Below are positions 15,469 to 25,397 of a stretch of 64,000 bases of DNA, in pieces; the first letter of the stretch is position 1; every line of letters begins with the position of its first letter. Source of the DNA: Acidaminococcus fermentans (lineage in GTDB: Bacteria > Bacillota > Negativicutes > Acidaminococcales > Acidaminococcaceae). The DNA is taken from assembly GCF_009696675.1 (NCBI RefSeq), contig NZ_VULN01000014.1:1-64000 (forward strand). The letters are read 5' to 3'. The position numbers were made by a program, and so were the translations under genes. The notes below the pieces were generated by a model, which was given only the letters and a program-made list of their open reading frames with translations, had not been told where the DNA came from and searched no databases.

Positions 15469-16325
15469 ACCACCGGATCGATCAATCCCCGGTTCCTCAT
15501 TTCATTGGCTTCTTCCCGCAGCCGCTCAATCCGCTTTTCTGTAGGCGGATGGGTGCTGAAAATGGCCTGGGCATCTTTGGCGGAAAACGGGGAAATGATG
15601 AACATGTGGGCAGTGGCTTCCGTGGCCCTGGGCATGGTCCGGGTACGGGCGTACCCTTCGATCTTTTCCAGAGCGTCCGCCAGGGCATCCGGGTCCCCGC
15701 TGAGCTGTCCCCCGGTAAAGTCAGCCATGTATTCCCGGGTACGGGAAATGGCCAGCTGGATAATGGCCGCCGCCAGAGGGGTCAGCACCAGCATCAGCAC
15801 CCCGGCAATGGGGTTGTTCCGCCGGTCATCCCGGTCTCCCCCGAACCAGAAGGCAAACCGGGCCATGACGGAAATGATCCCGGCCATGCCGGCGGCAATG
15901 GTGCTGATCAAAATGTCATTGTGCTTCACATGGCTCATTTCGTGTCCCAGGACCCCGGCCACTTCCCGGGGGGTAAGCATTTCCATGAGCCCTGTAGTAA
16001 CGCACACCGCCGCATGTTCCGGATTCCGTCCGGTAGCAAAGGCATTGGGCAGCATGGTATCCACCACATACACCCGGGGCATGGGCAGCTGGGCCCGACG
16101 GGCCAGGCTTTCCACAATGCCGTACAGCTGGGGAGCGCTCTGAGCGTCCACCGGCTGGGCCCCGTACTGGGCAATGACCAGTTTGTCACTGTACCAGTAC
16201 AGCAGCACATTGGAAATCAAAGAAAAGGCCAGCATCACGGTCATGCCGCTGCTGCCGCCGATATAGTCGCCGATCAGCAGCAGGAGACCGGTCATCAGGC
16301 CCATTAAGAGTGTGGTTTTCATCAT
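15465..16325 (-). CDS. htpX: Membrane zinc metalloprotease HtpX
   Basis: HtpX is an M48-family protease of the inner membrane that degrades misfolded membrane proteins. The 286-residue protein has two N-terminal membrane segments, a zinc motif HEMSH near residue 130, and two further membrane segments (STIAAGMAGIISVMARFAFW and GVLMLVLTPLAAAIIQLA) before the C-terminal glutamate ligand in REYMADF. Length and layout are normal. AACGAGGTG precedes the ATG. It is the last gene of the long miaB-to-htpX group, 14 bases after xerD. Confidence 0.95.
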   Translation of the reverse strand: MMKTTLLMGLMTGLLLLIGDYIGGSSGMTVMLAFSLISNVLLYWYSDKLVIAQYGAQPVDAQSAPQLYGIVESLARRAQLPMPRVYVVDTMLPNAFATGRNPEHAAVCVTTGLMEMLTPREVAGVLGHEMSHVKHNDILISTIAAGMAGIISVMARFAFWFGGDRDDRRNNPIAGVLMLVLTPLAAAIIQLAISRTREYMADFTGGQLSGDPDALADALEKIEGYARTRTMPRATEATAHMFIISPFSAKDAQAIFSTHPPTEKRIERLREEANEMRNRGLIDPVV

Positions 16326-16339
16326 GTTTTTTCACCTCG

Positions 16340-17245
16340 TTACGCTCTGGGATGGGTTTTGTCGAAGACTTTTTTCAACCGGTTGTTGGTAAGATGGGTA
16401 TAGATCTGGGTGGTGGAAATGTCCGCATGGCCCAGAAGCTCCTGGACCGTCCGGAGGTCTGCCCCGTTGTCCAGCATGTGGGTGGCGAAAGAATGCCGGA
16501 GGATGTGGGGTGTAAGAGGCTTCTGGATCCCCGCCTTCACTCCGTAGGCCCGGATGATCTGCCAGAACCGCTGACGGGTCATGCCAGTGCCCCGGATGGT
16601 CAGGAACAGGCTGTCATCGTCCTTCCCGTTCTTCACAAAAAGAGGCCGCACTTCCGCCAGGTACTTTTTCAGGAACTGGATGGCGTACTGTCCCAGAGGG
16701 ATCAGCCGCTCCTTGGATCCTTTCCCGTAGGCGATCACATACCGGGTCTCCAGGTTCACACTGGCCCGTTTCAGGTTCAGCAGTTCGGAAACCCGCATGC
16801 CCGTAGCGTACATCACTTCCAGCATGGTCCGGTCCCGGAACCCTTCCGGCTGGGTCAGGTCGGGAGCGGAAAACAGCTGCTTCACTTCCTCCAGGCTCAT
16901 GACCTTGGGAAGCACCACTCCCCGGCTCCCTGCTTCCACCACTTCCGAAGGATCCTCTTCCAGGAACCCTTCAGCGGTCATAAAGCGGAAAAAGGCCTTG
17001 AGGGCCGCCAGCTTCCGGGAAGCAGAGGTGGGGGCGTACTGGTGCTGCTTCAGCATCCGCATGTACCCCAGGATATCTTCCCGCTGGACTTCTTCCAGGG
17101 GCTTTTTGATCCAGCCTGCAAACAGACGGAGATCCCGGCCATAGGATTCCCGGGTGTTGTAGGCCAGCCCCAGTTCCACTGTCAGATATTCCAAAAACAG
17201 ATTGATTTCTTTTTCCAGTTTATTCCTTAGTGACACCCTGATCAT
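16340..17245 (-). CDS. xerD: Tyrosine recombinase XerD type
   Basis: Xer recombinases resolve chromosome dimers at dif. The 301-residue protein has the N-terminal SAM-like core-binding domain and a C-terminal catalytic domain. The active residues are visible in TGMRVSELL (Arg near 152), [12 protein letters not shown] (His and Arg), [15 protein letters not shown] (His and nucleophile Tyr near 283). It sits directly after hfq and overlaps its end by 26 bases if the ATG at 17245 is used. That ATG has a poor ribosome site; a GTG three codons later (17236) is an alternative. A XerC partner is at 49941. Confidence 0.92.
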   Translation of the reverse strand: MIRVSLRNKLEKEINLFLEYLTVELGLAYNTRESYGRDLRLFAGWIKKPLEEVQREDILGYMRMLKQHQYAPTSASRKLAALKAFFRFMTAEGFLEEDPSEVVEAGSRGVVLPKVMSLEEVKQLFSAPDLTQPEGFRDRTMLEVMYATGMRVSELLNLKRASVNLETRYVIAYGKGSKERLIPLGQYAIQFLKKYLAEVRPLFVKNGKDDDSLFLTIRGTGMTRQRFWQIIRAYGVKAGIQKPLTPHILRHSFATHMLDNGADLRTVQELLGHADISTTQIYTHLTNNRLKKVFDKTHPRA

Positions 17246-17489
17246 TCCCTTTTTTCAGCACTAGAATTGCCTCGTTTTCCAAGGGAGCGATGGTGGAGAT
17301 GGCATGTTTGTAGATCAGCTGCTGCTTCCCTTCACTTTCCATGATGACAGTGAAGTTGTCGAAGCCCCAGACCCTGCCACGGACCTGGAAGCCATTAAGG
17401 AGATACACCACAATGGTCTTTTTTTCGCTGCGTACTTTGTTCAGAAAGCTGTCCTGTAAATTCAATGGTTTATTGTTACCTGTTGTCAT
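17220..17489 (-). CDS. hfq: RNA chaperone Hfq
   Basis: Hfq is a hexameric Sm-like chaperone that helps small RNAs pair with messages. From the ATG at 17489 (GAGAGAAGG upstream) it has 89 residues: [30 protein letters not shown] forms the N-terminal helix and Sm1 region, and YKHAISTI is the Sm2 motif with the proximal uridine-binding YKH. Its place just after miaA is conserved in many bacteria. A longer upstream frame starts inside the intergenic space and is less likely. Confidence 0.95.
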   Translation of the reverse strand: MTTGNNKPLNLQDSFLNKVRSEKKTIVVYLLNGFQVRGRVWGFDNFTVIMESEGKQQLIYKHAISTIAPLENEAILVLKKGNDQGVTKE

Positions 17490-17581
17490 AGGTATTCCTT
17501 CTCTCTTGTTGGGATTTGGCACGGAGTCTGCCTGGGCAGCATCCGCCTTGAGCTTCAGTGGCCGAAGGGCCGCTTAACGCC

Positions 17582-18529
17582 TCAGGGTTCCTGTTGCGGA
17601 ATAAACTTCTGTTCTGCCAGGGCTGCCAGCATGGCTGCGACACATTTCCCGTAATCGGGAGGATCGTCCAGCTGGAACCACTGGATGTAGGGCATTTTCT
17701 TGTACCAGGTGATCTGGCGCTTGGCAAAGTTCCGGGTGGCCTGTTTCAGTTTGGCGATGACTTCTTCTTTTGTCCATTCACCATGGAAATACTGAAGCAC
17801 CTGCCGGTACCCGATGCTCTTCATGGACTGGGCCGTTTCCGGCACCCCCATGGCCACCAGCTTCCTGGTTTCTTCAAAAAGGCCCTGTTCCACCATAAGA
17901 TCAACCCGCCGGTTGATCCGCTCATACAAAGAATCGCGAGGCATTGTCAACCCGAATACGACCGCCTGGTAGGGACTTTCAGTGGCCTTGGCCGTGGACA
18001 CCCGGTCCCCGCCCCGGATCGTTTCGATTGCCCTTATTATACGCCTTCTGTCGTTAATCTTCAATTCATTGGCCTTTACCGGGTCTAATACTTTCAGCTT
18101 GTCATGAAGGGCCTCATTCCCTTCCCGGTCGGCGAATTCCTCCAGCTGCCGGCGCAGGGCAGAAGACTCGTCCACCCGGGAAAAATCGTAGGCTTCCAGC
18201 AGGGCCTTAATGTACAGACCGGTGCCTCCCACCAGGATGGGCACTTTCCCCCGGGCATTGCAGTCCCGGATCAGCCGGTCCGCCTGCTGCTGAAAATCCA
18301 CCACGGAAAATTTGCCGTCCGGCTCCAGGATGTCCACCAGATGGTGGGGCACCAGGGCCAGTTCTTCCGCCGTAGGTTTGGCGGTGGCAATGTCCATGTG
18401 TTTGAACACCAGCATGGAATCTCCGGAAATGATCTCTCCCCCCAGTTTTTGGGCCAGGGCGATGCCGCAGTGGCTTTTGCCGGTGGCAGTGGGGCCGATG
18501 ATGGCAATGACTCTGGGTTTATTTTCCAT
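17582..18529 (-). CDS. miaA: tRNA dimethylallyltransferase
   Basis: MiaA adds the dimethylallyl group to A37 of tRNAs reading UNN codons; MiaB, encoded upstream at 23935, then thiolates it. The 315-residue product begins MENKPRVIAIIGPTATGKS, whose GPTATGKS is the nucleotide-binding loop. GGTGLYIKAL near residue 98 and the later RNFAKRQITWYKK segment are typical family motifs. GGAGGAAGGGG precedes the ATG. It overlaps the end of the methyltransferase gene by 11 bases. Confidence 0.96.
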   Translation of the reverse strand: MENKPRVIAIIGPTATGKSHCGIALAQKLGGEIISGDSMLVFKHMDIATAKPTAEELALVPHHLVDILEPDGKFSVVDFQQQADRLIRDCNARGKVPILVGGTGLYIKALLEAYDFSRVDESSALRRQLEEFADREGNEALHDKLKVLDPVKANELKINDRRRIIRAIETIRGGDRVSTAKATESPYQAVVFGLTMPRDSLYERINRRVDLMVEQGLFEETRKLVAMGVPETAQSMKSIGYRQVLQYFHGEWTKEEVIAKLKQATRNFAKRQITWYKKMPYIQWFQLDDPPDYGKCVAAMLAALAEQKFIPQQEP

Positions 18530-19322
18530 CCTGGTCCCCTTCCTCCCGGAGGATGATTCCGTACCGGAGCTTGCTGTATTTGCCTCCCTGGATCTCCCGG
18601 GCTCCCAGGCTCCGGAGCAGGTCTTCATCCCGCTCCTTCACCACCACCCGGGGGGCCAGCCGCAGGGCGTCCCGGATCATCCCGGCATCCAGGGGCTTGT
18701 GGTAGGAGGCGGGCCGGAGAGGCTGCATGCTGGCAGAATTCCCCACCGGTTTCCGGAACATGGGGTCGAAATAGACCACATCAAAGGAATCGGCAGGAAA
18801 AGCAGGCAAAAGGTCCTCCGCCTTCCCCAGCCGGGGTTCAATCCGCCGGAGGCTGGCGGTAATGTCCGGGTCCTCGATCTCGTAGTGCTGCAGTCCCTGG
18901 GCCACAGCCCAGTACAGCACCGGGGAGGCTTCCAGCCCCACCACTTTCCCGGCAGGGCCCACCAGGAAGGAGGCCACCACTGCATCTGCCGCCAGGCCCA
19001 GGGTGCAGTCCAGTACCCGCATGCCGGGCCGGAAGCCGCAGGCCTGGGCCAGATGGTCCGACCCGCCCCGCTTCAGGTTCCGGATCCGGGGCACCCCCAT
19101 GGAGGGATGGTATTTCAGGATCCCTTCTTCCGTATACACCTGGGGTCCCTGATGGGTGGCCACCAGCACCGCCTTCAGCCCCCTGTCCCGAAGCAGCTGG
19201 TCCAGGGTACCGTGGATGGGCCGGGGAATATAGGGCAGATCCAGGGTGCGGGCCCAGCTTTGGGCTTCGTTGTACAGTTCGGTGCCGCATTTCCGGATGG
19301 CCGTCACCGCATAGATGGACAT
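18519..19322 (-). CDS. Class I SAM-dependent methyltransferase (RsmJ-like)
   Basis: The 267-residue protein has VLDCTLGLAADAVVAS near residue 104 as the SAM-binding motif I and VVYFDPMFRKP near residue 185 as the catalytic motif IV. The DPMF form is characteristic of the RsmJ/DUF548 family, which includes the 16S rRNA m2G1516 enzyme of E. coli. The first 95 residues are an extra domain not needed for the core fold. I infer an RNA or small-molecule methyltransferase and do not assign RsmJ function, since Firmicutes members are distant. It sits between mutL and miaA. Confidence 0.8.
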   Translation of the reverse strand: MSIYAVTAIRKCGTELYNEAQSWARTLDLPYIPRPIHGTLDQLLRDRGLKAVLVATHQGPQVYTEEGILKYHPSMGVPRIRNLKRGGSDHLAQACGFRPGMRVLDCTLGLAADAVVASFLVGPAGKVVGLEASPVLYWAVAQGLQHYEIEDPDITASLRRIEPRLGKAEDLLPAFPADSFDVVYFDPMFRKPVGNSASMQPLRPASYHKPLDAGMIRDALRLAPRVVVKERDEDLLRSLGAREIQGGKYSKLRYGIILREEGDQDGK

Positions 19323-19340
19323 GAATGGATCGCTCCTTCC

Positions 19341-21329
19341 TCAGGTTCGTTTGAACATATGGTACAGTTCGTCGCTGGTCAGCTGGATCATGCAGGGCCG
19401 GCCATGGGGACAGGTAAAGGGATGCTCCGTGTTGAGAAGCTCCAGGATCAGCTGACGCATCTGCCGGATGTTCAGCACTTCCCCGGCCCGGATGGCGCTG
19501 TGGCAGGCGGCGTAATGGAGCACGCTTTCCCGCAGGTCGCTGGCCTTGATTTTTTTGTTTTCCGACAGCAGCTTCAGGATGTCTTCAATGAACCCTTCCG
19601 CCTGGCTGCTTTCCACATCCGCCGGCAGGGCGGACACCCGGAGGGAGGTTTCTCCCGCCGGTTCCACATCCACCCCCAGCTTCAAAAATTCATCCCGATA
19701 TTCCTCGATCAGGTCCACATCGGGCCGGGTCACATTGAGGAAGAGAGGGAGCAGCAGCTGCTGGGAGGGGATTTCCTGCTGCTGGCGGATGAATTTGTCG
19801 TACATGATCCGCTCGTGGGCGGCATGCTGGTCGATAAGATACAGGGCAGTTTCCGACTGGGCGATGATGAACACCCGGTCCACCTGGCCCAGAGGCCAGA
19901 TCAGGTCCACACCGCTGGCCAAAGCGCCGTCCCGGGCTTCTTCCGTAAGGGTCTCATCGCTGGGAGAAGCCTCTTCTCCCGGTCGGGATGCCGGCAGGGC
20001 CTCCCCTTCAGGAGCCGGATTCCCGGCACCGGCCGTTTCCCCGGAGGCTCCCAGGTCGTCCCGGCGCTGGGCTGCAAAGAATTTCGCCGTGGTGTCTTCG
20101 GAAATGGCATCTGGGACCTTCCACACCGGCTGTCCGTAGCTGCCGGAAGGACTGGAGGCATAGCTCCGTCCGAAGGCGCTGGTCCGGGGCTGGTACCCTT
20201 TGTCGCCCCCCTGGAACAGGGGCTTCTGTTCCGGTTCAGGGGCTCTCCCGGCCGGAACTCCCGCCAGCGGCGGTTCCATTTTCCGGAACCCGGGCTGGGC
20301 CAGGGCCACGGACCCGTCCCCTTCCCTCTTCCCGGCCATGGGCTGGGTAAGAGCCTGGCACAGGCCATGGTACACCGCCCGGTACACGGCACTTTCATCC
20401 CCGAATTTGATCTCGCTTTTCTGGGGATGGACGTTGATGTCGATGAGGTGGGTATCGATGCCGATGTTCAGCACCGCAAAGGGGAACCCGGCCTTGGGAA
20501 TCTGGGACTGGTAGGCATGGTCGATGGCCTTGCTCACCATACGGTTGTTGATGCACCGGCCGTTCACGAACAGGGTCTGCCACTGGCGGGTGCCCTTCAG
20601 CAAAGTGGGACGGCTGATGAACCCTTTCAGGGTGATCCCGTCCTGGGCATAATCCACCGTCAAGAGTTCCTTGGTCACTTCTTTCCCGTACAGGGATTCA
20701 ATGGTATCCACCAGGTCCCCGCTGCCCGGCGTGTTGATGACTTCCTTGTCGTCCCGGGTAAGGACAATGTGCACATCGGGCCGGGACAGGGCGATCTTGG
20801 ACAGGATGTCGCTGATGTAGCGGCCTTCGGTATTCACCGTCCGGAGAAACTTCCGCCGGGCAGGCACATTGTAGAACAGGTCCTTTACCGTAATGGTGGT
20901 GCCCACGTCGCCCCCCATGGTTTCCACGTCCAGGTCCTCTCCTCCGTCAAGGGTGATCCGGGTGGCGAATTCCGCCCCGGTCTCCCGGGTGAGCAGGGTG
21001 AAGTGGGATACAGAGGCGATGCTGGGCAGGGCCTCTCCCCGGAATCCCAGGGTATGGAGGGTCAGCAGGTCGTCCGCTTTCACGATCTTGCTGGTGGCAT
21101 GGCGCAGGATGGCCATCCGGGCGTTGGCTTCGTCCATGCCGGACCCGTTGTCCCGGACCCGGATGAATTCCGTCCCCCCGGCGAAAATGCTCACTTCTAT
21201 GGTATCGGCGCCGGCATCCAGAGAATTCTCCACCAGTTCCTTCACCACGGAAGCGGGTTTTTCCACCACTTCCCCGGCTGCGATCTGGTTGGAGGTGTTC
21301 TGGTCCAGCAGCTGCACTTTGACACTCAT
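19341..21329 (-). CDS. mutL: DNA mismatch repair protein MutL
   Basis: MutL couples MutS recognition to strand removal. The N-terminal GHKL ATPase shows ELVENSLDAGA, RDNGSGM and TLGFRGEALPSI; a proline- and glycine-rich linker of about 110 residues follows (near 335-445). The C-terminal domain has DQHAAHE and the zinc-site CPHGRP, which mark a nicking-type MutL as in Bacillus. In the DQHA-X2-E-X4-E motif the last acidic residue is Asp rather than Glu. The start codon overlaps the mutS stop by one base. Confidence 0.95.
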   Translation of the reverse strand: MSVKVQLLDQNTSNQIAAGEVVEKPASVVKELVENSLDAGADTIEVSIFAGGTEFIRVRDNGSGMDEANARMAILRHATSKIVKADDLLTLHTLGFRGEALPSIASVSHFTLLTRETGAEFATRITLDGGEDLDVETMGGDVGTTITVKDLFYNVPARRKFLRTVNTEGRYISDILSKIALSRPDVHIVLTRDDKEVINTPGSGDLVDTIESLYGKEVTKELLTVDYAQDGITLKGFISRPTLLKGTRQWQTLFVNGRCINNRMVSKAIDHAYQSQIPKAGFPFAVLNIGIDTHLIDINVHPQKSEIKFGDESAVYRAVYHGLCQALTQPMAGKREGDGSVALAQPGFRKMEPPLAGVPAGRAPEPEQKPLFQGGDKGYQPRTSAFGRSYASSPSGSYGQPVWKVPDAISEDTTAKFFAAQRRDDLGASGETAGAGNPAPEGEALPASRPGEEASPSDETLTEEARDGALASGVDLIWPLGQVDRVFIIAQSETALYLIDQHAAHERIMYDKFIRQQQEIPSQQLLLPLFLNVTRPDVDLIEEYRDEFLKLGVDVEPAGETSLRVSALPADVESSQAEGFIEDILKLLSENKKIKASDLRESVLHYAACHSAIRAGEVLNIRQMRQLILELLNTEHPFTCPHGRPCMIQLTSDELYHMFKRT

Positions 21330-23938
21330 CAGCTGCGGCCTCCTTCCCGTTTGGCTTCTTCCTGGAGCTTGTACAGGGTGTTCAGGGCTTCCAGGGGCGT
21401 CATGGTCATCACATCCAAGTTCCGGAGGGTGTCTCCGATCACGTCTCCGAAGAGACTGGGCTGGAGATTCTCTTCTTTGGGTGCAGGGGTTTTGGCCGGA
21501 GCCGGTGCCGCCGGTTTCACGGCCGTTCCCTGGGCGGTGTATTCTTCCAGCAGTTCATCCGCCCGTTTCACCACTTTTTCCGGCAGCCCTGCCAGCCGGG
21601 CCACATGGATCCCGTAACTTTTATCGGTGCCCCCGGGGACGATCCGCCGGAGGAACACCACTTCCTTCCCTTTTTCCTTTACGGCCACGGAATAGTTTTT
21701 GATCCCCGGATCCAGCTGTTCCAGTTCGATCAGTTCGTGATAATGGGTGGCAAAAAGGGTCTTGGCCTTGATTCTGTCGTTGATGTACTCCACCACCGCC
21801 CGGGCAATGCTCATGCCGTCGTAGGTGCTGGTGCCCCGGCCCACTTCATCCAGGATGATCAGGCTGCGGCTGGTGGCGTATTTCAGGATGTTGGCCACTT
21901 CGTTCATTTCCACCATGAATGTGCTCTGGCCGGTGGCCAGGTCGTCGCTGGCCCCCACCCGGGTAAAGATCCGGTCCACCGGGCACACGTCCGCTTCCCG
22001 GGCCGGGATGAAGCTGCCCATCTGAGTCATGAGGGTCAAAAGGGCCACCTGGCGCATGTAGGTGGATTTCCCGGCCATGTTGGGGCCGGTAAGGATGATC
22101 AGCCGTTCATCGGTGTTGTTCAGATGCACATCGTTGGGCACGAACAGTTCCCGTTCCAGGAGCTTTTCCACCACCGGGTGCCGGCCGTCTTTGATGGTGA
22201 TTTCCTGCCGGTCATTGAGCCGGGGGCACACATAGTTCCCCTTGAAGGCAGCCATGGCAAGGGAATAGAGCACATCCAGCACCCCCAGGGCCCGGGCGGT
22301 TTCCTGGACTTCCACCAGATGGCCCCGGATATCCTGGCGGATCTCGTTGAACAGGTAGTATTCCAGCTGCTGGATCTTTTCCTTGGCGCTGAGGATTTTG
22401 TTTTCGAATTCCTTCAGTTCCGGCACAATGTACCGTTCCCCGTTCACCAGGGTCTGCTTCCGGATAAAGGTATCCGGCACCTGGGACACCTGGCCTTTGG
22501 ACACTTCGATGTAGTAGCCGAAGACCTTGTTGTACCCCACCTTCAGATTCTTGATGCCGGTCTGATCCTTGATTTTCTGTTCGAAGTTCAGCATCCACTG
22601 GTTGTTGTTTTCCGCAATATCATGGACTTCGTCCAGTTCGGCGTTGAAGCCTTTCCGGATCATGCCCCCTTCCCGGACGGTAAAGGGCGGGTCGTCCACA
22701 ATGCCCCGTTCCAGTTCATCCAGCAGGTCCTCATGGAGGCTGATCCGGCTGTCCAGGGTATGGAGCAGACCCTGGGGCACCTGGTCCAGCAGATTTTTCA
22801 CCTGGGGCAGGGCCCGGAGAGCGGTCCGCAGGGAAGCCAGGTCACGGGCGTTGGCGGAACCCACTTCGATCCGGGACAGGATCCGTTCCAGGTCGGTGAT
22901 TTCCCCCAGGGCATCCCCCAGGTCCGTCCGGAGCCGGGCATTGTCCACCAGGGTACCGATGGCCTGCTGCCGGAGCCGGATCCGGGCGGTGTCCAGAAGG
23001 GGTGCTTCCACCCACTGGCGGAGCTGCCGGGCCCCCATGGCGGTGCGGGTGTAGTCCAGTACATCCAGCAGGGTGCCGTGGCGGGTGCCGTCCTTCATGT
23101 TCTTCACCAGTTCCAGGTTCCGGATGGCGGTGGCGTCCAGGTTCATCACCGCATCGGTGGTGATTTCCCGGAGCCGGTTGATCTGGGCCAGGTCACTTTT
23201 CACATTTTCGTGGATGTACTGGAGCATGTGCTCCACAGTGCCCCGGACCAGAGGGATTTTTGCCCCCGGGCTGTCACTGCCGAAATGGCGGGTGAAGTAA
23301 TCCAGTTCCGGGATGGGGTCCCAGTGGTTGATCATGCAGTCCGGCAGCTTCTGGACCATTTTGTCCAGGAGGGTACCGAAAGCTTCGTTGGGTTCGGTAA
23401 GCACCAGTTCCGCCGGCTGGATCCGGTACAGCTGGTCCAGCACTGCTTCTTCCCGGTCTTTGCCCCGGGCGGTGTACCAGGCACATTCCCCGGTGGATAC
23501 GTCGGCGTAGGAAAGGCACAGGGTGTCCTGATTCTGTTCCAGACAGGCCAGGTACTGGTTGTGGCTTTCTTCCAGCACCGCATCGCTGAGCACCGTGCCC
23601 GGAGTAAGGATCTTGGTCACCTGCCGCTTTACGATGCCCACGGCCTTTTTGGGGTCTTCCATCTGGTCGCAGATGGCGATTTTGTACCCCTTCCGGATCA
23701 GCTTGGCCAGGTACCCGTCCACCGAATGGAAGGGCACCCCGCACATGGGCATGGAACTGGAAGCCCCGGCTTTTCCCCCGGCCCTCTTGGTCAGGGTCAG
23801 GTTCAGTTCCCGGGAGGCGGTAAGGGCATCTTCATTGAACAGTTCGTAGAAATCTCCCAGACGGAAGAACAGCAGCTCATCCTTGTGCTGTTCCTTGATT
23901 TCCAGATACTGCTGAAGCATGGGAGTCAGGGCGGTCAT
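21329..23938 (-). CDS. mutS: DNA mismatch repair protein MutS
   Basis: MutS detects mismatches. The 869-residue protein has the N-terminal mismatch-binding domain with the FYELF wedge (residues near 30), a Walker A GPNMAGKST near 615, a Walker B ILDEVGRGTS, and ATHYHEL. Near residue 830 a QPSLF sequence fits the consensus for binding the DNA sliding clamp. The gene lies between miaB and mutL with overlapping ends, so the three are translated together. AAAGGT lies upstream of the ATG. Confidence 0.97.
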   Translation of the reverse strand: MTALTPMLQQYLEIKEQHKDELLFFRLGDFYELFNEDALTASRELNLTLTKRAGGKAGASSSMPMCGVPFHSVDGYLAKLIRKGYKIAICDQMEDPKKAVGIVKRQVTKILTPGTVLSDAVLEESHNQYLACLEQNQDTLCLSYADVSTGECAWYTARGKDREEAVLDQLYRIQPAELVLTEPNEAFGTLLDKMVQKLPDCMINHWDPIPELDYFTRHFGSDSPGAKIPLVRGTVEHMLQYIHENVKSDLAQINRLREITTDAVMNLDATAIRNLELVKNMKDGTRHGTLLDVLDYTRTAMGARQLRQWVEAPLLDTARIRLRQQAIGTLVDNARLRTDLGDALGEITDLERILSRIEVGSANARDLASLRTALRALPQVKNLLDQVPQGLLHTLDSRISLHEDLLDELERGIVDDPPFTVREGGMIRKGFNAELDEVHDIAENNNQWMLNFEQKIKDQTGIKNLKVGYNKVFGYYIEVSKGQVSQVPDTFIRKQTLVNGERYIVPELKEFENKILSAKEKIQQLEYYLFNEIRQDIRGHLVEVQETARALGVLDVLYSLAMAAFKGNYVCPRLNDRQEITIKDGRHPVVEKLLERELFVPNDVHLNNTDERLIILTGPNMAGKSTYMRQVALLTLMTQMGSFIPAREADVCPVDRIFTRVGASDDLATGQSTFMVEMNEVANILKYATSRSLIILDEVGRGTSTYDGMSIARAVVEYINDRIKAKTLFATHYHELIELEQLDPGIKNYSVAVKEKGKEVVFLRRIVPGGTDKSYGIHVARLAGLPEKVVKRADELLEEYTAQGTAVKPAAPAPAKTPAPKEENLQPSLFGDVIGDTLRNLDVMTMTPLEALNTLYKLQEEAKREGGRS

Positions 23939-25263
23939 AAGGCAGCACGACCTTTAAGGAGCCAGGTCTGGGCGGTTTCGATGGTCACCGGGACCACATC
24001 TCCCGGGTTGAAGAACCGCTCTCCCACCGGCCACAGCACCAGTTTGTTCCCATCGGTGCGGCCGCTCCACATTTTGCTGTTGTTGTGGCTGAGCCCTTCC
24101 ACCATCACAGGCAGGGTGCGTCCCACCAGTTTCTGATTGTGTTTCAGGCTGTGCCGGTTCTGAAGTTCCATAAGCCGGTTCAGCCGTTCCTTCTTCACCT
24201 TGTCCGGCACCTGATCTGCCATGGTGGCAGCCGGGGTCCCGGACCGTCTGGAATAGATGAAGGTATAGGCGGCGTCGTAGCTGACGGTATCGAACAGGCT
24301 CAGGGTCTCTGCAAAATCTTCTTCCGTTTCCCCGGGGAAGCCTACGATGATGTCAGTGGTAAGCACTGCCTCCGGCACATATTTCCGGATGGTGTCCACC
24401 AGTTGCAGGTAGGATTCCCGGGTGTAGCCCCGGTTCATGGCCTGCATGATCCGGGTGCTCCCGCTTTGGACAGGGATGTGGAAATGCTTGCACACATGTT
24501 TGCTTTCCGCCACAGTGCGGATCAGTTCCTCGCTCATGTCACGGGGATGGCTGGTCATGTACCGAACCCGTTCCACCCCGGGGATGGCGTCCACCTGGCG
24601 GAGGAGAGCGGCAAAGGCATCCTTTTCTCCCCGGTCCTTGCCGTAGGAGTTCACGTTCTGGCCCAGAAGGGTGAATTCCCGGTAGCCCTGGTCCACGGCA
24701 TGCTTGATTTCTTCACAGATGGCATCGGCGCTCCGGCTCCGTTCCCGGCCCCGGACATAGGGGACGATGCAGTAGGTGCAGAAATTGTTGCAGCCGTACA
24801 TGATGGGTACCCAGGCGGCATAGCTGCTTTTCCGGACGAAATGCCCCTCGAATTCCCTGGGCATTACCGTCAGATCGTTGTACATCCCCGCCTTCCGGTC
24901 GTTCTGCTGGAGATAATCCTGCAAAATGGCGCTGAAGTTGTTTACATGGGCAGTGCCGATAAGCAGGTCCACCTGGGGATACTTTTTCAAAAAGTCCTCC
25001 CCGTCTTTTTGGGCCATGCAGCCGGTAACGCACAGGACCTTGGAAGGATCTTCCCGTTTGATCTGCTTCATCTCCCCGATTTTTCCCAGGATCTTCTTTT
25101 CCGCGCTTTCCCGGACGCAGCAGGTGTTGATGAGGATCACATCCGCATCGTGATAGTCTTCCGTATAATGGTACCCCAGGTCGGACAGCTGCCCGGCATA
25201 ATGTTCCGAATCACTCTCGTTCATCTGACAGCCGTAATTCAGAATGGTGTAACTTTTGGTCAT
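23935..25263 (-). CDS. miaB: tRNA-2-methylthio-N6-dimethylallyladenosine synthase
   Basis: MiaB adds a methylthio group to i6A37 of tRNA. The 442-residue protein has an N-terminal methylthiotransferase domain with three cluster cysteines (YGCQMNESDSE near residue 10, TCCVRESAE near 47, CVTGCMAQ near 80), the radical-SAM CNNFCTYCIVPYVRG motif near 154, and a C-terminal TRAM domain. It heads the gene group and works with miaA further down. The end overlaps mutS by four bases. AAGGGAAACAG precedes the ATG. Confidence 0.96.
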   Translation of the reverse strand: MTKSYTILNYGCQMNESDSEHYAGQLSDLGYHYTEDYHDADVILINTCCVRESAEKKILGKIGEMKQIKREDPSKVLCVTGCMAQKDGEDFLKKYPQVDLLIGTAHVNNFSAILQDYLQQNDRKAGMYNDLTVMPREFEGHFVRKSSYAAWVPIMYGCNNFCTYCIVPYVRGRERSRSADAICEEIKHAVDQGYREFTLLGQNVNSYGKDRGEKDAFAALLRQVDAIPGVERVRYMTSHPRDMSEELIRTVAESKHVCKHFHIPVQSGSTRIMQAMNRGYTRESYLQLVDTIRKYVPEAVLTTDIIVGFPGETEEDFAETLSLFDTVSYDAAYTFIYSRRSGTPAATMADQVPDKVKKERLNRLMELQNRHSLKHNQKLVGRTLPVMVEGLSHNNSKMWSGRTDGNKLVLWPVGERFFNPGDVVPVTIETAQTWLLKGRAAL

Positions 25264-25339
25264 TGGTTTTCTGTTTCCCTTCTATATAGAGTAACTAATC
25301 GGTAGTAAAAAGTCTCAATAGTTTATTATATGATGAAAT

Positions 25340-25371
25340 GAAAAAAAAAGGAAGGGGTGGTTCCCCTTCCC
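25340..25371 (-). terminator. Terminator after the secreted repeat protein
   Basis: GGAAGGGG / CCCCTTCC with a five-base loop is followed on the minus strand by nine T. A CACTCTTCACTCTCCACTC tail (about 25377-25395) lies between stem and stop codon, a short tandem repeat that parallels the GTCA tails elsewhere. Confidence 0.88.
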
Positions 25372-25397
25372 TCTGCACTCTTCACTCTCCACTCACA

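Noticed and set aside
25264-25340. A CRISPR array or other spaced repeats
   Set aside because: I looked for regularly spaced direct repeats across the window. Only short degenerate tails next to hairpins are present, with no spacer pattern and no cas genes.
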